Shown here piece by piece: positions 25,816 to 34,654 of a stretch of 64,000 nt of DNA (position 1 is its first letter; the number at the start of each line of letters is the position of its first letter). The DNA comes from Saliphagus infecundisoli (lineage in GTDB: Archaea; Halobacteriota; Halobacteria; Halobacteriales; Natrialbaceae). The position numbers and the translations under genes were made by a program. Under the pieces are notes generated by a model, which saw only the letters and a list, made by a program, of their open reading frames with translations, searched no databases and was not told where the DNA came from. Location: assembly GCF_020177375.1 (NCBI RefSeq), contig NZ_JAIWHV010000006.1, positions 1-64,000 of the forward strand. The letters run 5' to 3'.

Positions 25816-26889
25816 ATGGACCTGCTCGTCTACGGCTCCTACGGCTACACCGGCCGGCTGATCGCCCACCGGCTCGTCCGACGTGGACGGGAGCCGACGC
25901 TCGCGGGCCGAAACCGCGACCGCCTCGAGGACCAGGCCGACGCCCTCGGTCTCGAGAGTCGAGCCTTCTCGCTCGACGGGCCGACCGAAGGGATTGTAGA
26001 GTACCTCGAGGGGTTCGACGCGGTCCTCAACTGTGCCGGCCCGTTCGTCGATACCTGCGGGCCGCTCGTCGAGGCCTGTCTCGAGGCCGGAACCGACTAC
26101 CTCGACATCACCGGCGAGTTCCGGGTGTTCGAGGACCTCATCGAGAACGACGACCGCGCGCGTGAGGCGGGGATCGCTCTCCTTCCGGGCGCCGGCTTCG
26201 ACATCGTCCCCTCGGACTGTCTCGCGGCCTTCCTCGCCGACCAGTTGGGATCGGTCGAGGAGCTTACCATCGGGATCGCCGGCGGAGCCTCGATATCGGC
26301 TGGGACCGCCAGAACGATCCTCCGGATGGCGGGCGAGGGCGCGGTCGTCCGCCGGGAGGGTCGGCTGCGGCGGGTTCCGGCGGCCGACGACGTCCGCGAG
26401 ATCGAGTTCGGGCGGGGTTACGGCACCCGGAGCGCCGTCACCGTGCCGTGGGCCGACGTCGTCTCGGCGCCCCGCTCGACCGGCGCCGAGGACGTCACGG
26501 CCTACGCCGCCGTTCCCTCGCCCGCAATCGGGCTCATGCGTCGGATGGAGCGGCTCGCTCCACTGGTCGGCAGCCGGCCTGCCAGGTGGCTCGGCGACCG
26601 ACTGATCGACGCTGCGATCTCGGGCCCGAGCGCGCGCGAACGTGCTACCGGCTCGGCGGTCGTCTGGGCCGAGGCGACCGACGGCGACGACGTGGCGCGG
26701 GGACGCGTCGAGACCTCCGAACCGTACGGATTTACGGCACAGGCCGCGACGGCCATCGCCGAACGGGTCGTCGCGGGCGAGGTCGATCCAGGCTATCAGA
26801 CGCCGGCGACCGCCCTGGGTCCCGATCTGGTCCTCGAGTTCCCCGGCGTCGATCGGGAACTGCTCGTGGCACCCGGAGAGGTGCCATGA
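25816..26889 (+). CDS. Saccharopine dehydrogenase-like NAD(P) oxidoreductase (trans-acting enoyl reductase type)
   Basis: 357 residues from the ATG at 25816. The N-terminal Rossmann motif GSYGYTGRLIA (residues 7-17), NCAGPF near 75-80 and DYLDITGEF near 96-104 match saccharopine dehydrogenase-like reductases. In bacteria some of these reduce enoyl groups on lipids, and in haloarchaea the substrate is unknown. The stop overlaps the next gene by 4 nt. A longer in-frame start at 25756 is less likely because its 20 extra residues are not conserved-looking. Pathway cannot be inferred from neighbours. Confidence 0.85.
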   Translation: MDLLVYGSYGYTGRLIAHRLVRRGREPTLAGRNRDRLEDQADALGLESRAFSLDGPTEGIVEYLEGFDAVLNCAGPFVDTCGPLVEACLEAGTDYLDITGEFRVFEDLIENDDRAREAGIALLPGAGFDIVPSDCLAAFLADQLGSVEELTIGIAGGASISAGTARTILRMAGEGAVVRREGRLRRVPAADDVREIEFGRGYGTRSAVTVPWADVVSAPRSTGAEDVTAYAAVPSPAIGLMRRMERLAPLVGSRPARWLGDRLIDAAISGPSARERATGSAVVWAEATDGDDVARGRVETSEPYGFTAQAATAIAERVVAGEVDPGYQTPATALGPDLVLEFPGVDRELLVAPGEVP

Positions 26890-27053
26890 ACGTCGACCGG
26901 GCCGGCGCGTTCTACCTCGTCGGGGTCGCGCTCAACGCGGTCGCGTTCGTCTTCGCGCTGGCCGACGGCGAACCCCTGTTCGCGCTCGCCTTTGGCCTCG
27001 TGATGGTTTACCTCGGGATCCGCTATCGGATGCACGCCAGCGGCGGTCAGTAA
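26886..27053 (+). CDS. Very small membrane protein
   Basis: 55 residues, MNVDRAGAFYLVGVALNAVA..., with two hydrophobic segments (about 8-25 and 30-46) and a short tail. Its ATG overlaps the oxidoreductase stop (ATGA), so the two are likely translated together. The last 7 nt overlap the convergent PabC-like gene. No family is recognised. Confidence 0.65.
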   Translation: MNVDRAGAFYLVGVALNAVAFVFALADGEPLFALAFGLVMVYLGIRYRMHASGGQ

Positions 27054-27916
27054 CAAGCCGTCTCGACGCGCTCGTCGTACAGTCGGGCGAGCAACTCGGT
27101 GACGGGGCCGACCTCGCGGTCGATGCCGTCGACGGTCCGAACCGGCCGAACCTCCCAGGTCGTGTTCGTGAGGAAGACCTCCTCGGCCTCCCGGATCGCC
27201 GCGGGCTCGTAGTACCCCTCCTCGATCGGGATCTCGGCCTCCTCGGCGAGTTCCATCACCACCCGCCGCGTGATTCCCGGGAGCACCGGACCGTCGGTCG
27301 TCGGCGTCCGTACTCCCTCCCCGGTGACGAAGAAGACGTTGCTCGTCGCGCCCTCGGCGACGTACCCTTCACCGTCGCGAACCAGGGCCTCGTCGGCGTC
27401 GTGGAGTTCCCGGCGGGCGAGGATCCCGTTCAGGTAGTTGTGGGTCTTCGCGCCCGCCGGGATCGCCTCGTCGGGAACCCGTCGAGTTCGGACCGTCTCG
27501 AGGGCGGCGGGGCCGTCATCGGCCCAGATCGCCTCCCCGGAGAGCCCGCCCCGCGGGAGCGGCTTGGCGACGACGACGACCGTCGGATCGACCGCGGGAC
27601 CGGGGGTCAGCTTCCCTGGCTGGACCCCGCGAGTGATCGAGAGCCGGACGTAGGCGTCGAGCAGGTCGTTCGCCGCGAGCGTCTCGTCGATCCGCTCTCG
27701 AAGGTCCCCACGGGAAAGGCCGTGATCCAGCCCGATCGCCTCGCAGGTGGCCTCGAGGCGGTCGACGTGGGCCGCCCACTCGAAGACCGCGCCGCCGTAG
27801 GCCCGCATCGTCTCGAACGCACCGTCGCCGTACCGAAACCCCCGGTCCTCGACGGAGACCGTCGCCTCGCTTCGGGGCCGGAGTTCGCCGTCGACGTGAT
27901 AGAGTCGCTCGGCCAT
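27047..27916 (-). CDS. pabC: Aminotransferase class IV (aminodeoxychorismate lyase/branched-chain aminotransferase-like)
   Basis: 289 residues, fold type IV PLP enzyme. The PLP Lys is in AKTHNYLNGILARRE (about residue 160), and VEDRGFRYGDGAFETMRAYGG is the family N-terminus. EGATSNVFFV and LPGITRRVV are the phosphate-binding and substrate regions. The family includes ADC lyase (PabC, p-aminobenzoate synthesis) and branched-chain or D-amino-acid aminotransferases. The sequence is closest in feel to PabC, but its usual partners pabA/pabB are not adjacent, so function is moderately uncertain. Confidence 0.8.
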   Translation of the reverse strand: MAERLYHVDGELRPRSEATVSVEDRGFRYGDGAFETMRAYGGAVFEWAAHVDRLEATCEAIGLDHGLSRGDLRERIDETLAANDLLDAYVRLSITRGVQPGKLTPGPAVDPTVVVVAKPLPRGGLSGEAIWADDGPAALETVRTRRVPDEAIPAGAKTHNYLNGILARRELHDADEALVRDGEGYVAEGATSNVFFVTGEGVRTPTTDGPVLPGITRRVVMELAEEAEIPIEEGYYEPAAIREAEEVFLTNTTWEVRPVRTVDGIDREVGPVTELLARLYDERVETACY

Positions 27917-28037
27917 ACCGTCGCTTCGGCTCGCGGGTATTTAGGGACTGGACGTCGGGTCGGGGACACCGTTTCCGCTCGGGCGGCTCGCCGTCGCTCG
28001 CCACCGTTCGCTGAAAAACCTGCACCAAAAAACCGCC

Positions 28038-28790
28038 TTACCGCTCGATGACTTCGATCTCGTGGCCGTCCTGGTCCTTCGTGAAGGCGTAGTTGTAATC
28101 ACACGACTCGGGATCGCGGTAGTCCTCGCTCTCGCGGGTCATCAGCGTCTCCCAGTCCTCCTCCAAGTCGTCGACGCGGACCGCGACGTGGCCCCAGGCG
28201 TCCCCGAGGTCGTAGCTGCGCCCGTCGTAGTTGTAGGTGAGTTCGAGGTCCATCTCCTCGCGGGAGGCATCCTCGGGAGCCATGAAGTAGTTCGCGAAGG
28301 AGTCGGCCTCCCAGCGGCCGGTCTCCTCGTACTCGAGGGTCCGGGTCCAGTAGCCCAGCGCCTCGGTCGCGTCCTCGACTCTGATCATCGTGTGGTCCAG
28401 CGACCAGCGCTCGCCGTAGTCGCGTTCGACGATCTCGATCTCGTGGCCGTCGGGGTCTTTGACGAACGCGTAGCCGGGGTTGTCCTCGGGCCGGCGGTAG
28501 TCCTCGACGCCGTTGTCCATCAGCTCGTAGTAGGCGTCCTCGACGTCCTCGACCCGAACCGCGATGTGGCCCCAGCCGTCGCCCATCTCGTACGTTCGGT
28601 CGTCGTGGTTGTAGGTCAGCTCGAGGGTCGCGCCGTCGTCGGGCTTGTCCTTGGGGCCGAGGTGGACGTTCGTGAACGTGTCGGCGTCCCAGCGGCCGTG
28701 TTCGACGTAGCCGAAGTTCTCTTGATAGAAGTCGAGCGATTCCTCCAAGTCCTCGACGCGCATCATCACGTGGTCGAGCGTCGCGTGCAT
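28038..28790 (-). CDS. Two-domain VOC (glyoxalase/dioxygenase superfamily) protein
   Basis: 250 residues made of two homologous VOC modules (about 1-125 and 128-250). Both begin LDHxMxRVED and end with FxKDxDGHEIEIxER, and both contain GHxAVRVxD (WGHIAVRVED, WGHVAVRVDD). Each module has the His and Glu positions expected for a metal site. Candidate activities include lactoylglutathione-lyase-like or ring-cleaving enzymes. Because haloarchaea often lack glutathione, the first is unlikely. It is monocistronic. Confidence 0.85.
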   Translation of the reverse strand: MHATLDHVMMRVEDLEESLDFYQENFGYVEHGRWDADTFTNVHLGPKDKPDDGATLELTYNHDDRTYEMGDGWGHIAVRVEDVEDAYYELMDNGVEDYRRPEDNPGYAFVKDPDGHEIEIVERDYGERWSLDHTMIRVEDATEALGYWTRTLEYEETGRWEADSFANYFMAPEDASREEMDLELTYNYDGRSYDLGDAWGHVAVRVDDLEEDWETLMTRESEDYRDPESCDYNYAFTKDQDGHEIEVIER

Positions 28791-28960
28791 GGAAGGTCAT
28801 GTGCGACCCCGAGCCAAAAGCGTAGCGGAGGCGGCGACCGCCGGACACCCACCAGTGCCGTGGCCGGCAGTGATGGTCAACGGGCGATCGGGGCCCGGGT
28901 ACGCGGACCCCGTTTCGCCCATCAGAACCTATTTCCGTCCATTCCGACCTTGATTACTCG

Positions 28961-29260
28961 ATGCGGCAGGTGCTCTGGTGGCTGATCGGCGGTTCCCGCG
29001 GCGGGAAAAACCGCCTCCGGATCGTCCGAACGCTCGGCGATCGGCCGATGAACACCAATCAGCTCTCGGAGGAACTCGATCTGAACTACAAGACCGTCCA
29101 GCACCATCTCGAAGTGCTCGAGGAAAACGACGTCGTCGACACCCAGGGCGGCAACTACGGTCGGATGTACTTCCTGACCGATCGAATGCAACGCAACGTC
29201 GACGTTCTAGAGGAGATAGCCGCCCAAGCCGACATCGAGACCACCACCAATGACACGTGA
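28961..29260 (+). CDS. Winged-helix transcriptional regulator
   Basis: 99 residues. 'GKNRLRIVRTLGDRPMNTNQLSEELDLNYKTVQHHLEVLEENDVVDTQGGNYGRMYFLTD' is a classic ArsR-like winged helix: TNQLSEELDLNYKTVQHHL is the HTH and YGRMYFLT the wing. The first residues (MRQVLWWLIGGSRGG) are hydrophobic. It overlaps the downstream membrane-protein gene by 11 nt. No cysteine metal site is visible, so it is not a metal sensor of the ArsR type. The coupled membrane protein is the likely signal partner or target. Confidence 0.88.
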   Translation: MRQVLWWLIGGSRGGKNRLRIVRTLGDRPMNTNQLSEELDLNYKTVQHHLEVLEENDVVDTQGGNYGRMYFLTDRMQRNVDVLEEIAAQADIETTTNDT

Positions 29261-29663
29261 ACGCTCCGCGCTCGTAAAGACGGGTATCGTGGCCGCCGTC
29301 GCGGCGGTCGCCGGATACGCTGCCACGCTCACGCTCGGGCGGACGCCGCCGTTTCCGTTCGGGCCCCCGGAGTTGCTGGTGGCGCTCGTCCGGATCCAGC
29401 TGTTCGTCACGACGTTCAACCTGATCGTCCTCGTCCTCCTGATCCGGTCGTACGTCTCGCTGTACCGGGGCCTTCCGAACAAATACACGCGGAGCATGCT
29501 CGTGTTGAGCGTCGCCTTGCTGCTCTACGCGCTGACGTCGAACCCCTACGTCGCGGCGCTTTTCGGCTTCTCGCCGGGGGTCGACCTCGGGCCGTTCCTG
29601 TTCATCCCGCACGTGTTCGTCGGCGTGGGAATCGTCGTCCTGTTCTACCAGAGCCAGACGTGA
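29250..29663 (+). CDS. Four-helix membrane protein coupled to the HTH gene
   Basis: 137 residues with four hydrophobic segments (about 10-28, 42-66, 80-99, 110-133). The start overlaps the HTH stop by 11 nt in another frame, implying coupled translation. The combination of a small HTH and a 4-helix membrane protein recurs in haloarchaeal genomes as I remember them, but neither function is known. It ends 25 nt before the convergent htrA-like gene. Confidence 0.75.
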   Translation: MTRERSALVKTGIVAAVAAVAGYAATLTLGRTPPFPFGPPELLVALVRIQLFVTTFNLIVLVLLIRSYVSLYRGLPNKYTRSMLVLSVALLLYALTSNPYVAALFGFSPGVDLGPFLFIPHVFVGVGIVVLFYQSQT

Positions 29664-29688
29664 GCCCAAGTGGAGCGACCCGGGCTCG

Positions 29689-30798
29689 CTACCGGGAGGC
29701 CGTCGCCGGCCGCTCGGGTCGTACCCCGAGAGTAACCGATACCGTCCGTCGCTCGCCGTCGCGACGCACCGCCAACTCGACGGTCTCCTCGGGCGACGCC
29801 TCGAGGGCGAGATACGACGAGAGCTCCTGGCCGTCGTCGATCGTCCGGCCCGCGACGCCGACGACGACGTCGCCCTGCCGGAGGGCATCCGCGGACGGCC
29901 CGTCCGGTTCGACTCGGGCGACCGCTACGCCGCGTGGCCCGTCGAGGCCGGCCTGGGAGGCGATCTCGGGGGTCACCGTCCGGAACCCGATTCCCAGGTA
30001 CGGGTGGTCGTAGCTCCCGTCCTCGACGAGCGCCGGGACGACCCGGTCGACGAGGGCCGCCGAGATGGCGAACGCGAGGTTCTCGCCGCCGCCGGAGTTG
30101 ATCACGCCGACGACCTCACCGTCCGTGGTGACGAGGGGCCCGCCGGAGTTGCCGGGGTTGACCGGCGCGCCGGTCTGGATCCCGTCGGGGATCGTGTAGC
30201 CGTTCGGCGCCGGAATAGACCGGTTGACGCCGCTTACGAGTCCCGAGGTGACCGAGCCCTCGAGCCCATAGGGGTTCCCGATCGCGAGGACTTCCGTCCC
30301 GACTGCGGGCTGGCTCTCGACCAGCGAAAGCGCCTCCGCGTAGTCGGGTTTCTCGTCGACCTCGATCACGGCGAGATCGCTCGAGGCGTCGGTCCCGACG
30401 ACCGACCCGTCGCGCCACTCGCCCTCGGCGAAGCGCACCTGGACGTCCGTCGCGTCGGTGACGACGTGTGCGTTGGTGACGACGTAGCCGTCGCGGTACA
30501 CCCAGCCCGATCCCTGGCCACCGCCCGAGCCCTGACTGCCCGCGGAGCCGCCCCCGACCCGAACGAGGACGACCGACCCGATCACGTCGTCGTAGACCGC
30601 CGCGTATCCCCCCGTCGAGCCGGCGGCCGACGGAGCGGAGTCGTTGCCGGATTCGTCGGTTTCGTTTTCGGAGTCACCGTCGGTTCCGTTCGCGGTCACC
30701 GATCCGATGTTCTCCGCGCTACAGCCGGCGAGCGCCGACGCGAGCGTAACGCCCGCAGCGGAGAGAACGGCGCGGCGACTCGGTTGGTTCGGTGTCAT
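29689..30798 (-). CDS. HtrA/DegP-like serine protease lipoprotein with PDZ domain
   Basis: 369 residues from the ATG at 30798. A twin-Arg SRRAVLS signal and lipobox LAGC (Cys26) point to Tat export and lipid anchoring. The trypsin-like domain has the triad His near 110 (TNAHVV), Asp near 140 (SSDLAV) and Ser near 217 (GNSGGPL). One PDZ domain follows (about 280-365, GVAVARVEPDGPSADALRQGDVV). A Ser/Gly-rich linker (GSAGSQGSGGGQGSG) lies in the protease N-terminus. It should guard protein quality outside the membrane. Three 11-bp tandem repeats lie 52-84 nt upstream of its start. Confidence 0.92.
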   Translation of the reverse strand: MTPNQPSRRAVLSAAGVTLASALAGCSAENIGSVTANGTDGDSENETDESGNDSAPSAAGSTGGYAAVYDDVIGSVVLVRVGGGSAGSQGSGGGQGSGWVYRDGYVVTNAHVVTDATDVQVRFAEGEWRDGSVVGTDASSDLAVIEVDEKPDYAEALSLVESQPAVGTEVLAIGNPYGLEGSVTSGLVSGVNRSIPAPNGYTIPDGIQTGAPVNPGNSGGPLVTTDGEVVGVINSGGGENLAFAISAALVDRVVPALVEDGSYDHPYLGIGFRTVTPEIASQAGLDGPRGVAVARVEPDGPSADALRQGDVVVGVAGRTIDDGQELSSYLALEASPEETVELAVRRDGERRTVSVTLGVRPERPATASR

Positions 30799-30839
30799 TG
30801 CATCTAATCGAAGCGCCGCAGACCGGAAAACCGTTGGCC

Positions 30840-30882
30840 GAACTCCGATACAACTCCGGGACAACTCGGGGACAACTGAGGC
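30840..30882. repeat. 11-bp tandem direct repeats upstream of htrA
   Basis: Three 11-bp units run head to tail at 30850-30860, 30861-30871 and 30872-30882 (plus-strand ACAACTCCGGG, ACAACTCGGGG, ACAACTGAGGC), with a degenerate fourth before them at 30840-30849. An 11-bp period places each unit on the same face of the helix. They lie 52-84 bp upstream of the htrA ATG. The rest of 30799-30987 shows no gene. Confidence 0.6.
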
Positions 30883-30987
30883 ACAATTTCGTCACGAATC
30901 CGGTGCCCCCGCCCGCGTCGAACGGCTCGCCGGCCGCCTCCCCGTCTTCGCGCGCGGGCTCCTCCGCGGGGCTACCTTGCGCGGGAA

Positions 30988-31443
30988 CTACCGCTCTCGC
31001 CCGTTCAGGTATGCCCAGCCCGCGAGCCCACCCAGCAGGACAGAGCCGACCGGGACCGCCGACCGTGTCGGTTCGGCGGCCAGCCCCCAGGCCATCCAGC
31101 CGGCGGCGAGCGCCGCGAGCGCGAACAGGCCGGCGGCCACCCGCGGGTCGGCGCCGAGCCGCTCGCCGGCCGCCCAGACCGCCCCGAGGACGTAACAGGC
31201 GGTTCCGACCGGCCACATCCGGAGGTACCGGGGGAGGCCCGCAGTCGCCGAGAGGTACTCCGGGAGGGTGGTGACGTAGAACCCCTCGAGCGCGACCATC
31301 CCCCAGGGGAAGACGAGCGTCGCCGAGGTCGTCCGGACGGCGACCAGCGGCACCACGAGCGGCGCGAGGACGGCGAGGCGCCACGCCCATATCGCCTTTC
31401 GGTCGCGGACGGCACCGGCGCTCCCCTCGCCTGTGCGCGTCAC
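30988..31443 (-). CDS. Conserved haloarchaeal membrane protein (TIGR04206-like)
   Basis: 151 residues with about five hydrophobic segments and short charged ends. TIGR04206 is a haloarchaeal family of unknown function whose layout this matches as I remember it. The ATG at 31443 overlaps the stop of the DRG GTPase gene by 4 nt, so the two form an operon with the GTPase first. No catalytic residues are visible. Confidence 0.7.
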   Translation of the reverse strand: MTRTGEGSAGAVRDRKAIWAWRLAVLAPLVVPLVAVRTTSATLVFPWGMVALEGFYVTTLPEYLSATAGLPRYLRMWPVGTACYVLGAVWAAGERLGADPRVAAGLFALAALAAGWMAWGLAAEPTRSAVPVGSVLLGGLAGWAYLNGRER

Positions 31444-32549
31444 CGCCGGAGGATCAGCTTCAGGACGTCCTCGTCCTGCAGGACGTGCTGATCACCCACT
31501 TGCTGTTCGTCGTGGGTCGCGCTCGGCCCCGAAACCCGCGCGAACCGAAAGCGCTCCTCGAACTCGCCGCCGAGCTTGTCGATGGCGTCCTCGACGGTCG
31601 CGCCCTCCCGGAGCATCAGGGGCTCCTCGCGGTCGATCCCGCGACCGGGCTTGTCCATGTAGACCCGGATGAACTCGAGGTGCTCCCAGATCCGGTCCTT
31701 GAGGGTGTCGAGACCGCGCTCCGCTTCGGCGCTGATGAACGTGACCTCCTCGGGGTCGAGCCCGCGCTCGCGCAGTTGGTCGTCCACCGTCTCCTTGTAG
31801 TCGGGATCGATCAGGTCGACCTTGTTGACGCAGGTGATCGAGGGGATGTACTCGCGGTTCTCCATCAGACCGTCGACGAGCCGGTCGATGTCCACCTTCT
31901 CGCCGAGGTTGAGATCGGCGTTGACGTAGCCGTACTCGCGGGCGACCTCCTTGATCGTCGTTTCATCCAGATCCTGGTCGGCGCTCGAGGTCACCCGGAT
32001 GCCGTCCTTGTGCTTCCGGCGTGCGGTCACCCGCGGGGGGTCGCGATCGACCCGGATGTTGATGTTATACAGCTCCTCCTGAAGGCGATCATACTGTTCG
32101 ATCTCGAACACCGAGAGCACGAACAGGACGAGGTCGGCGTTGCGCACGACCGCGAGCACCTGCTTCCCGTCGCCCTTTCCAGTTGCTGCGCCCTGGATCA
32201 GCCCCGGCACGTCGAGCAACTGGATGTTCGCGCCCCGGTGGGCGAGCATGCCGGGGTTGACGTCCAGGGTCGTGAACTCGTAGTCGCCCGTCTCGCTCTC
32301 GGCGTTCGTAAGCGAGTTCAGCAGCGAGGACTTCCCGACGCTGGGAAAGCCAACGAGGGCGACCGTCGCATCACCGGTCTTCTCGACGGAGTAGCCCGTC
32401 CCGCCGCCCGCGGAGGACTGGTTCTCCAGCTTCTCCTTTTTCTCCGCGAGCTTCGCCTTTAGCCGGCCGATGTGGGACTCCGTGGACTTATTGTAGGGGG
32501 TGTCCTCGATCTCGGTTTCGATCTCCTCGATCTCCTCCTCGAGCCCCAT
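31440..32549 (-). CDS. DRG-type GTPase (Obg/HflX superfamily)
   Basis: 369 residues. An N-terminal helical region (1-55, KAKLAEKKEKLEN) precedes the G domain: G1 GFPSVGKS at 67-74, G3 DVPG, G4 NKVD near 248-251. The C-terminal TGS domain (about 290-368) ends ...LQDEDVLKLILRR. DRG proteins are translation-associated GTPases in archaea and eukaryotes. Length and domain order are standard. It is upstream of, and translationally coupled to, the TIGR04206-like membrane gene. The precise role is not settled. Confidence 0.95.
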   Translation of the reverse strand: MGLEEEIEEIETEIEDTPYNKSTESHIGRLKAKLAEKKEKLENQSSAGGGTGYSVEKTGDATVALVGFPSVGKSSLLNSLTNAESETGDYEFTTLDVNPGMLAHRGANIQLLDVPGLIQGAATGKGDGKQVLAVVRNADLVLFVLSVFEIEQYDRLQEELYNINIRVDRDPPRVTARRKHKDGIRVTSSADQDLDETTIKEVAREYGYVNADLNLGEKVDIDRLVDGLMENREYIPSITCVNKVDLIDPDYKETVDDQLRERGLDPEEVTFISAEAERGLDTLKDRIWEHLEFIRVYMDKPGRGIDREEPLMLREGATVEDAIDKLGGEFEERFRFARVSGPSATHDEQQVGDQHVLQDEDVLKLILRR

Positions 32550-32607
32550 TTGTCCCTAGCCAGCCGGTCGTGCCGAAAAACCCTTTCTATGCGCGACCCC
32601 GACTCCC

Positions 32608-34308
32608 TCACTCGATCCGGTAGCCGTCGAAGCGGGCGACGGCGTACCGGTAGCCGGCGAGGGGCGCGACCAGCCCGACCACGAGAACGAGCCAGGCGAG
32701 GGCCGTGATCAGTCCCGCGGGGACGGTCGGCTCGCCGATCACGGGGAGGAAGGCGAGAAGCGCCGTCAGAACATCGGCGAGGAGGGCGGCAGCGTCGATG
32801 GCGATGACCGCGGCGGCCGCCGCGGGGAGGGCGATCGCGAGGCTGTAACAAAGGAAAGCGGCCTTGCTCGGCATCACCGCCTCCCGGTTGTTCGTTACCT
32901 TCACGCTGCCAAAGCGGGGGAAGGCGGTGCCGACGCCGGTCGCGAGCGCGGGCGAGAGGACCGCCCCTACGACGGTTCCGGCGACCAGGAGGAGCGTTCG
33001 CTCGACCGGGAGCGGGCTCGCGACTCCCGCCGCCAGGGCGACGAGGAGGCCGATCGGGGCGGTAACGCCCGCGCCCGCGAGGATCAGTCCCCGGGTCGAG
33101 GCTCGTCCCGACACCGTCGAGGTCATCGCGGCCGGCAGCGCGGGTCCGAGGTCGCCGAGTGGGTTCAGAGTGGCGAACGCGCCCGCGGCCCAGACGACGT
33201 ACAACGAGAGAAGGACGGCGAGATAGGACGGAAACGTCCCCGTCGAGTACACCGTCTGCGCGAGCGGGAACACGCCGAACAGCGGGTAGGCGACGTACAG
33301 CAACCGGACCGGCGCCCGCTTGGTCCGGCGAAGAGCGGTCGCCGCGACTGTCCAGGCCGGCCGCCCGACGGTGGGGACGAGGGCGCTTTCGAGCCGACCG
33401 GGCGCGCGCTCGACGGGCTCGCGGGACGTGGCGGTCTCGTCCCCGCTGCCTCCGCCCTCGGTCCGGGCGGGGTCCGCGTACCAGTGGACCCGCGCGGAGG
33501 CGACGCCGGCGGCGAGGGCGACCGGGACGAACAGGACGGTGCCGACGAGAGCGCCGACCGCGGCCACCGGCGAGGGGTCGATGGTCGGAACGCCGACGAG
33601 CAGGAGGTGGCCGGGCCAGCCAAGCGGGCTGTCCCCCAGCACCGAGAACACCACGGAGGTGATCCTGTTGAACCAGCCCGTCGCGATCAGACCCATGTAG
33701 ACGGCAAAGGCGAGGACGCCGATGACGGTCCGGAAGCGCGCGACCGGTTCGTAGACCGTCAGCAGGTGGCGGATCCAGACGCCGACGACGAAGCCGACCG
33801 GGACGGCCGTCACGAGGAGCACGGCGACGACGGCGACCGCGGCGGGCACCGGCAGGGCGGTCCCCGCGCCGTAGGCAAAGGCCCCCGAGAGCAGGAGCGT
33901 CGGGACGGCGATCCAGGCGCCGAAGAGGGCGATCTCGGCGCCGACGAGGCCGACGACGGCGTTCCTGAGTGGCGTCGAGATCAGCAGACACGCGGGCTTT
34001 TCGACATCTGCGACCGCGGTCGTCGTCCGGATCGTGGCCATGACCGCGACCCCGACCCAGAGCACGGCAGCGCCGCCGGTGACGATCTCCGTCGGCGTCG
34101 CAAACCCGAGGTCGCCGACGCCCCCCGCGGCGACGGCCTCGCCCGCCGCCGAGAGCCCGAGCACCCCGAACACGCTCACGGGACCGAGCATGAACAGAGC
34201 GACGGCCCCGAGCACCAGCAGCTTCGTCCGGTCGCCGGCGACGACACGGACGGTCCGGCGAAACTCCGTGCGGGCGACGACCGAGGCGGCACGCGAGACT
34301 CCGTTCAT
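32608..34308 (-). CDS. Large polytopic membrane protein (ABC-2-type permease-like)
   Basis: 566 residues from the ATG at 34308, with about 14 hydrophobic segments and a soluble acidic loop near 270-300 (ARTEGGGSGDETATSREPV). The repeated architecture, with a similar N-terminal half and C-terminal half, suggests an internal duplication. No ATP-binding subunit is adjacent, so the ABC-permease reading is weak. An alternative is an exporter or an assembly protein. The neighbour is a DRG GTPase transcribed in the same direction after 58 nt. Confidence 0.65.
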   Translation of the reverse strand: MNGVSRAASVVARTEFRRTVRVVAGDRTKLLVLGAVALFMLGPVSVFGVLGLSAAGEAVAAGGVGDLGFATPTEIVTGGAAVLWVGVAVMATIRTTTAVADVEKPACLLISTPLRNAVVGLVGAEIALFGAWIAVPTLLLSGAFAYGAGTALPVPAAVAVVAVLLVTAVPVGFVVGVWIRHLLTVYEPVARFRTVIGVLAFAVYMGLIATGWFNRITSVVFSVLGDSPLGWPGHLLLVGVPTIDPSPVAAVGALVGTVLFVPVALAAGVASARVHWYADPARTEGGGSGDETATSREPVERAPGRLESALVPTVGRPAWTVAATALRRTKRAPVRLLYVAYPLFGVFPLAQTVYSTGTFPSYLAVLLSLYVVWAAGAFATLNPLGDLGPALPAAMTSTVSGRASTRGLILAGAGVTAPIGLLVALAAGVASPLPVERTLLLVAGTVVGAVLSPALATGVGTAFPRFGSVKVTNNREAVMPSKAAFLCYSLAIALPAAAAAVIAIDAAALLADVLTALLAFLPVIGEPTVPAGLITALAWLVLVVGLVAPLAGYRYAVARFDGYRIE

Positions 34309-34446
34309 CGTCCGTCCCTGTCTCCCCGCCGACCCTAAACCTTTCGCACCGTTGTCGTTTCGGCGGGCGAACGGAGTCGAGGTCGAAACCGGCCGTGTGA
34401 CATGACTTCGACACACATATCATCCGGGATACGCACGGGCCGGACG

Positions 34447-34650
34447 ATGCCGGACCCGTCGTCGCTGCGCGACAGCACCCAGATCGTTCTTCCCCGGGAG
34501 GCGCTGGCAGGGCTCGAGGCGGGCCTCGACGACGCGTGTACGGTGACGGTGTTCGAGGAGGGCGAGGACCACTACCGGATCATCGGCAGCCCCGTCGAGA
34601 TCAAACGTGCCGGCGAGTTCCTCGCGCGGAACGGCGTCGCCTTGCCTTAG
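34447..34650 (+). CDS. Small conserved haloarchaeal protein (VNG_1110C family)
   Basis: 67 residues from the ATG at 34447: MPDPSSLRDSTQIVLPREAL...VTVFEEGEDHYRIIGSPVEIKRAGEFLARNGV. This matches the VNG_1110C family pattern, with the conserved RIIGSPVEIK core. Function is unknown. It is divergent from the large membrane-protein gene, with an AT-rich promoter-like stretch (ACACATATCATCC near 34415). Its stop lies 4 nt before the convergent oxidoreductase gene ends. Confidence 0.8.
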   Translation: MPDPSSLRDSTQIVLPREALAGLEAGLDDACTVTVFEEGEDHYRIIGSPVEIKRAGEFLARNGVALP

Positions 34651-34654
34651 CTCC

